64,000 nucleotides of DNA from Schizophyllum amplum. Lineage: Eukaryota; Basidiomycota; Agaricomycetes; Agaricales; Schizophyllaceae. The stretch is taken from NCBI GenBank assembly GCA_007026445.1, contig VDMD01000017.1:512795-576794 (forward strand), in the 5' to 3' direction. Below, piece after piece: positions 61,731-64,000 of the stretch. Positions within the stretch are counted from its first letter, which is position 1; every line of letters starts with the position of its first letter. The position numbers and the translations under genes were made by a program. The notes beneath the pieces are model-generated. The model had not been told where the DNA came from. It saw only the letters and a program-made list of their open reading frames with translations, and searched no databases.

Positions 61731-64000
61731 TTCCAGGCCTTGAGGATCAGGGAGAAGCAGCGCTACAGGTAGAAGTGGATGAAGGGAGACGAGTGTGGAT
61801 AAAGAGCATACATAAACTAGAAAATACAAAAACATATACGCAGAAGGACCTTCAAGAGGCCTATCTCCAAGCGGCACTAGACGCGGACGAGGTAGAGGAT
61901 GAGGAAGGAAGAAAGACCTTGGCGAGTTTCTTCGGGACGAACCTGGTATATTCTGGCAAAGCGAGTGACAGTCTCGGGGATGCCCCGATCAATGGCAGAC
62001 CAGATTCAGTCTACTCTGACAAGCGAGACAGAACATATTATGACCAGCGGGGTCGGGTCCGGGAAGCAGTGAACTCGCTAGACCCCCCAGTCTCTACCTT
62101 AGCGGGGAAGAAATACAAGCCGGTCGCGATGAAGGTTCGGCCAGTGTACGAACATCTACCACAACAATTTCGCATTGTAAGAAATATACAAGGAGATCCA
62201 GAGAAGGACCTGCCTGTGTTGCCGACGCATCCGCCGGAATATACGCCTACGGGTCGCTATACCGCGGAAAGAAAAGAGATAATTGACAAAGCGCATCCGG
62301 GAGACTTTCTCTGGCCTGAAGAGCGCAAACTCCTACACTATCTTATGATGGTACAACACCGGGGTTTCGCTTGGAACGATGATGAACGTGGCTGCTTTAG
62401 GGAGGATTTTTTCCCTGCGGTAGATATTCCCGTAATACCCCATAAACCGTGGGTGGAGCGCAACATACCGATCCCGCCGGGCTTGTACGAGGAAGTTTGT
62501 AAAATCATCCTCAAAAAGATACAAGCCGGTGTCTATGAGCCTTCGAACTCGTCGTACCGCTCTAGATGGTTCTGTGTGGTCAAGAAAGATGGCAAGAGCT
62601 TGAGACTCGTACATAGTCTCGAACCCTTGAATGCAGTCACTATAGCTCATTCGGGACTACCTCCCGCAACAGACTCGCTCGCCAGCTGGTTCTCGGCTCG
62701 AGCGTGTGGTGGTATTCTTGATCTGTTTGTAGGTTACGATGAGCGGCTCCTTGCGGAGTCCTCTCGAGACCTTACAACATTTCAGACGCCTTTTGGGGCG
62801 TTCCGACTGAGGACGCTACCTATGGGATGGACAAATGCAGTACCAATATTCCATGACGATGTCACGACTATCTTGCGTCCTTTAATACCCGAACTAACGA
62901 TACCGTACATTGACGATGTACCTATCAGAGGGCCGGAGACGAGGTACGAATTGAAAGAAGGAGGATACGAGGTCATACCAGAAAATACAAAAATAAGACG
63001 CTTCGTTTGGGAACACCTGAACAACGTGAACAAAGTAATCCAGCACATGAAGTATTCCGGGGGTACGTTTTCGGGCACGAAGGCGTACCTCTGTGTACCC
63101 GAATTCGATGTAGTGGGCCACCGGTGCGCGTACGAGGGACGCAAACCAGAGGACAACCGCATTGGGGTGATACAGAACTGGGGTGCGTGCAAGGACCTCT
63201 CAGACGTACGAAGCTTTCTGGGAGTCGCAGGAGTATATCGCATGTTTATCAAAGACTACGCGAAAATAGCAGAACCTCTAGTGAAGTTGACGCGCAAGGG
63301 CGTGCCCTTCCAGTGGGGGCCTGAACAGAAAGAAGCACAGGAGGCGCTGAAAGACGCGCTCGTCAAGAGTCCACCGTTGCAGCCGGTAAGGTATCACGTT
63401 GACTGGGAAACCGTGCTCGGGGTAGATACATCGTACAAGGCAGTCGGCTGGTACATACAGCAGATAAATCCTGACGATACCAAAGAATTCTACTACTGTC
63501 GCTTCGGCTCCGAAGTGCTCAGTGAGCGCGAGTCTCAATATTCCCAGCCAAAGCGAGAATTATTCGGTTAATGCGGGCGCTCTTGGTCGCGCAGTACTGG
63601 CTGTTAGGTTGCAGGCATCTGGTCATCGAGACAGACGCAAAATATACACGGCATGCTGAAGAACCCTGGAAGCGGTCCGAATGCAACGATCAACCGTTGG
63701 ATCGAACATATACTTCTATTCCACTTCACGCTACGCCACGTATCTGGCAAATCACATTCTATAGCGGATGGTCTATCTCGTCGACCTCTTTACGTGGGTG
63801 ACGAGCGTCGGCTAGAACTGACGGAGGGGACCTGGAATTGCAAGGCTTACGAGGTTTTGAAGTGAAATATGGCCTACCCGATGATACTTTGGATCTGGAA
63901 GAATTCAGAGACTCCATAGACACCCGGGAGGTTATGTACAGTTCAGCTCGCCTGGCATACCGCGTAGAGATCTGTTTGCAAGAGAAAAGAAGGTGCAGAT
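61685..64000 (+). pseudogene. Pol of copy 2, partial, frameshift in RNase H
   Basis: The frame is the same as copy 1 from its opening through RT and into RNase H (K-R-E-L-F-G). It ends at a TAA at 63569-63571, caused by loss of one T in the TTCGGTTTAATG of copy 1. More deletions follow to the window end (for example near 63642, 63812 and 63930). RT is intact as sequence, but no full Pol can be made. Confidence 0.85.

Larger units (their letters stand above)
57203..64000 (+). mobile_element. Second copy of the Ty3-type element, frame-disrupted, runs off the window
   Basis: Same orientation as copy 1, start offset 56472 bp. LTR, primer-binding site, leader and the first part of gag match copy 1. 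From about 59737 to 61570 it has many small deletions (net 35 nt fewer than copy 1) plus some substitutions. It then matches copy 1 until about 63567, where deletions start again. It is inserted in the 5' part of the transposase gene. The 3' LTR and cargo genes, if present, lie outside the window. Confidence 0.92.

Overview
The window looks like part of a repeat-rich basidiomycete (Agaricomycete) genome. It is GC-rich. Coding regions are cut by many 45-60 nt GT...AG introns. It carries Ty3-type LTR retrotransposons, a TNP2/Plavaka-type transposase, a polyporopepsin-like aspartic protease and a rapidly duplicating F-box family. No rRNA, tRNA or CRISPR array was recognised. Gene models are my own splicing by eye and have not been tested against transcripts.

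Layout. 1-730 and 15583-16120: one locus of exon-like modules sharing a roughly 33 bp repeat, split by an LTR retrotransposon. 731-15578: a complete, apparently very young Ty3-type element of 14.85 kb. Its two 1218 bp LTRs look identical and it has a 4 bp target duplication. It encodes gag, protease and pol in three frames and, unusually, carries two multi-exon genes on the antisense strand between pol and the 3' LTR. 16120-17170: low-complexity tandem repeats and a perfect hairpin. 17177-18780: a PPR-like gene (minus). 18780-20526: no convincing gene. 20527-22921: an AMP-binding acyl-CoA synthetase/ligase (minus). 24231-48754: an array of seven related F-box genes on both strands, some intact and some broken. 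Inside the array lie a TFIIIC subunit gene (Tfc4/tau131 type) and a gene for a protein with two nucleotidyltransferase-like domains. 49000-50577: a secreted aspartic protease. 51508-53952: an AT-hook protein of unknown function. 54175-57202: a TNP2/Plavaka-type transposase whose 5' end is cut by a second copy of the retrotransposon (57203 to beyond the window end).

How the parts relate. The F-box family has a constant plan: basic N-terminus, F-box, C4 zinc finger whose first Cys pair is split by an intron, helical middle, large conserved C-terminal domain and, in some members, a terminal C2H2 finger. The members therefore look like substrate adaptors for SCF-type ubiquitin ligases under birth-and-death evolution. 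One is interrupted by a 1.34 kb inverted-repeat element, one is a frameshifted pseudogene, and three lack the C2H2 end. The housekeeping TFIIIC gene sits intact among them.

Most unusual is the retrotransposon. It has a canonical -1 frameshift heptamer directly before the gag stop, and a leader of nearly 1 kb without a single ATG. Its integrase carries a degenerate second zinc-binding domain, its LTR ends are not TG...CA, its polypurine tract is duplicated, and it has spliced antisense cargo genes.
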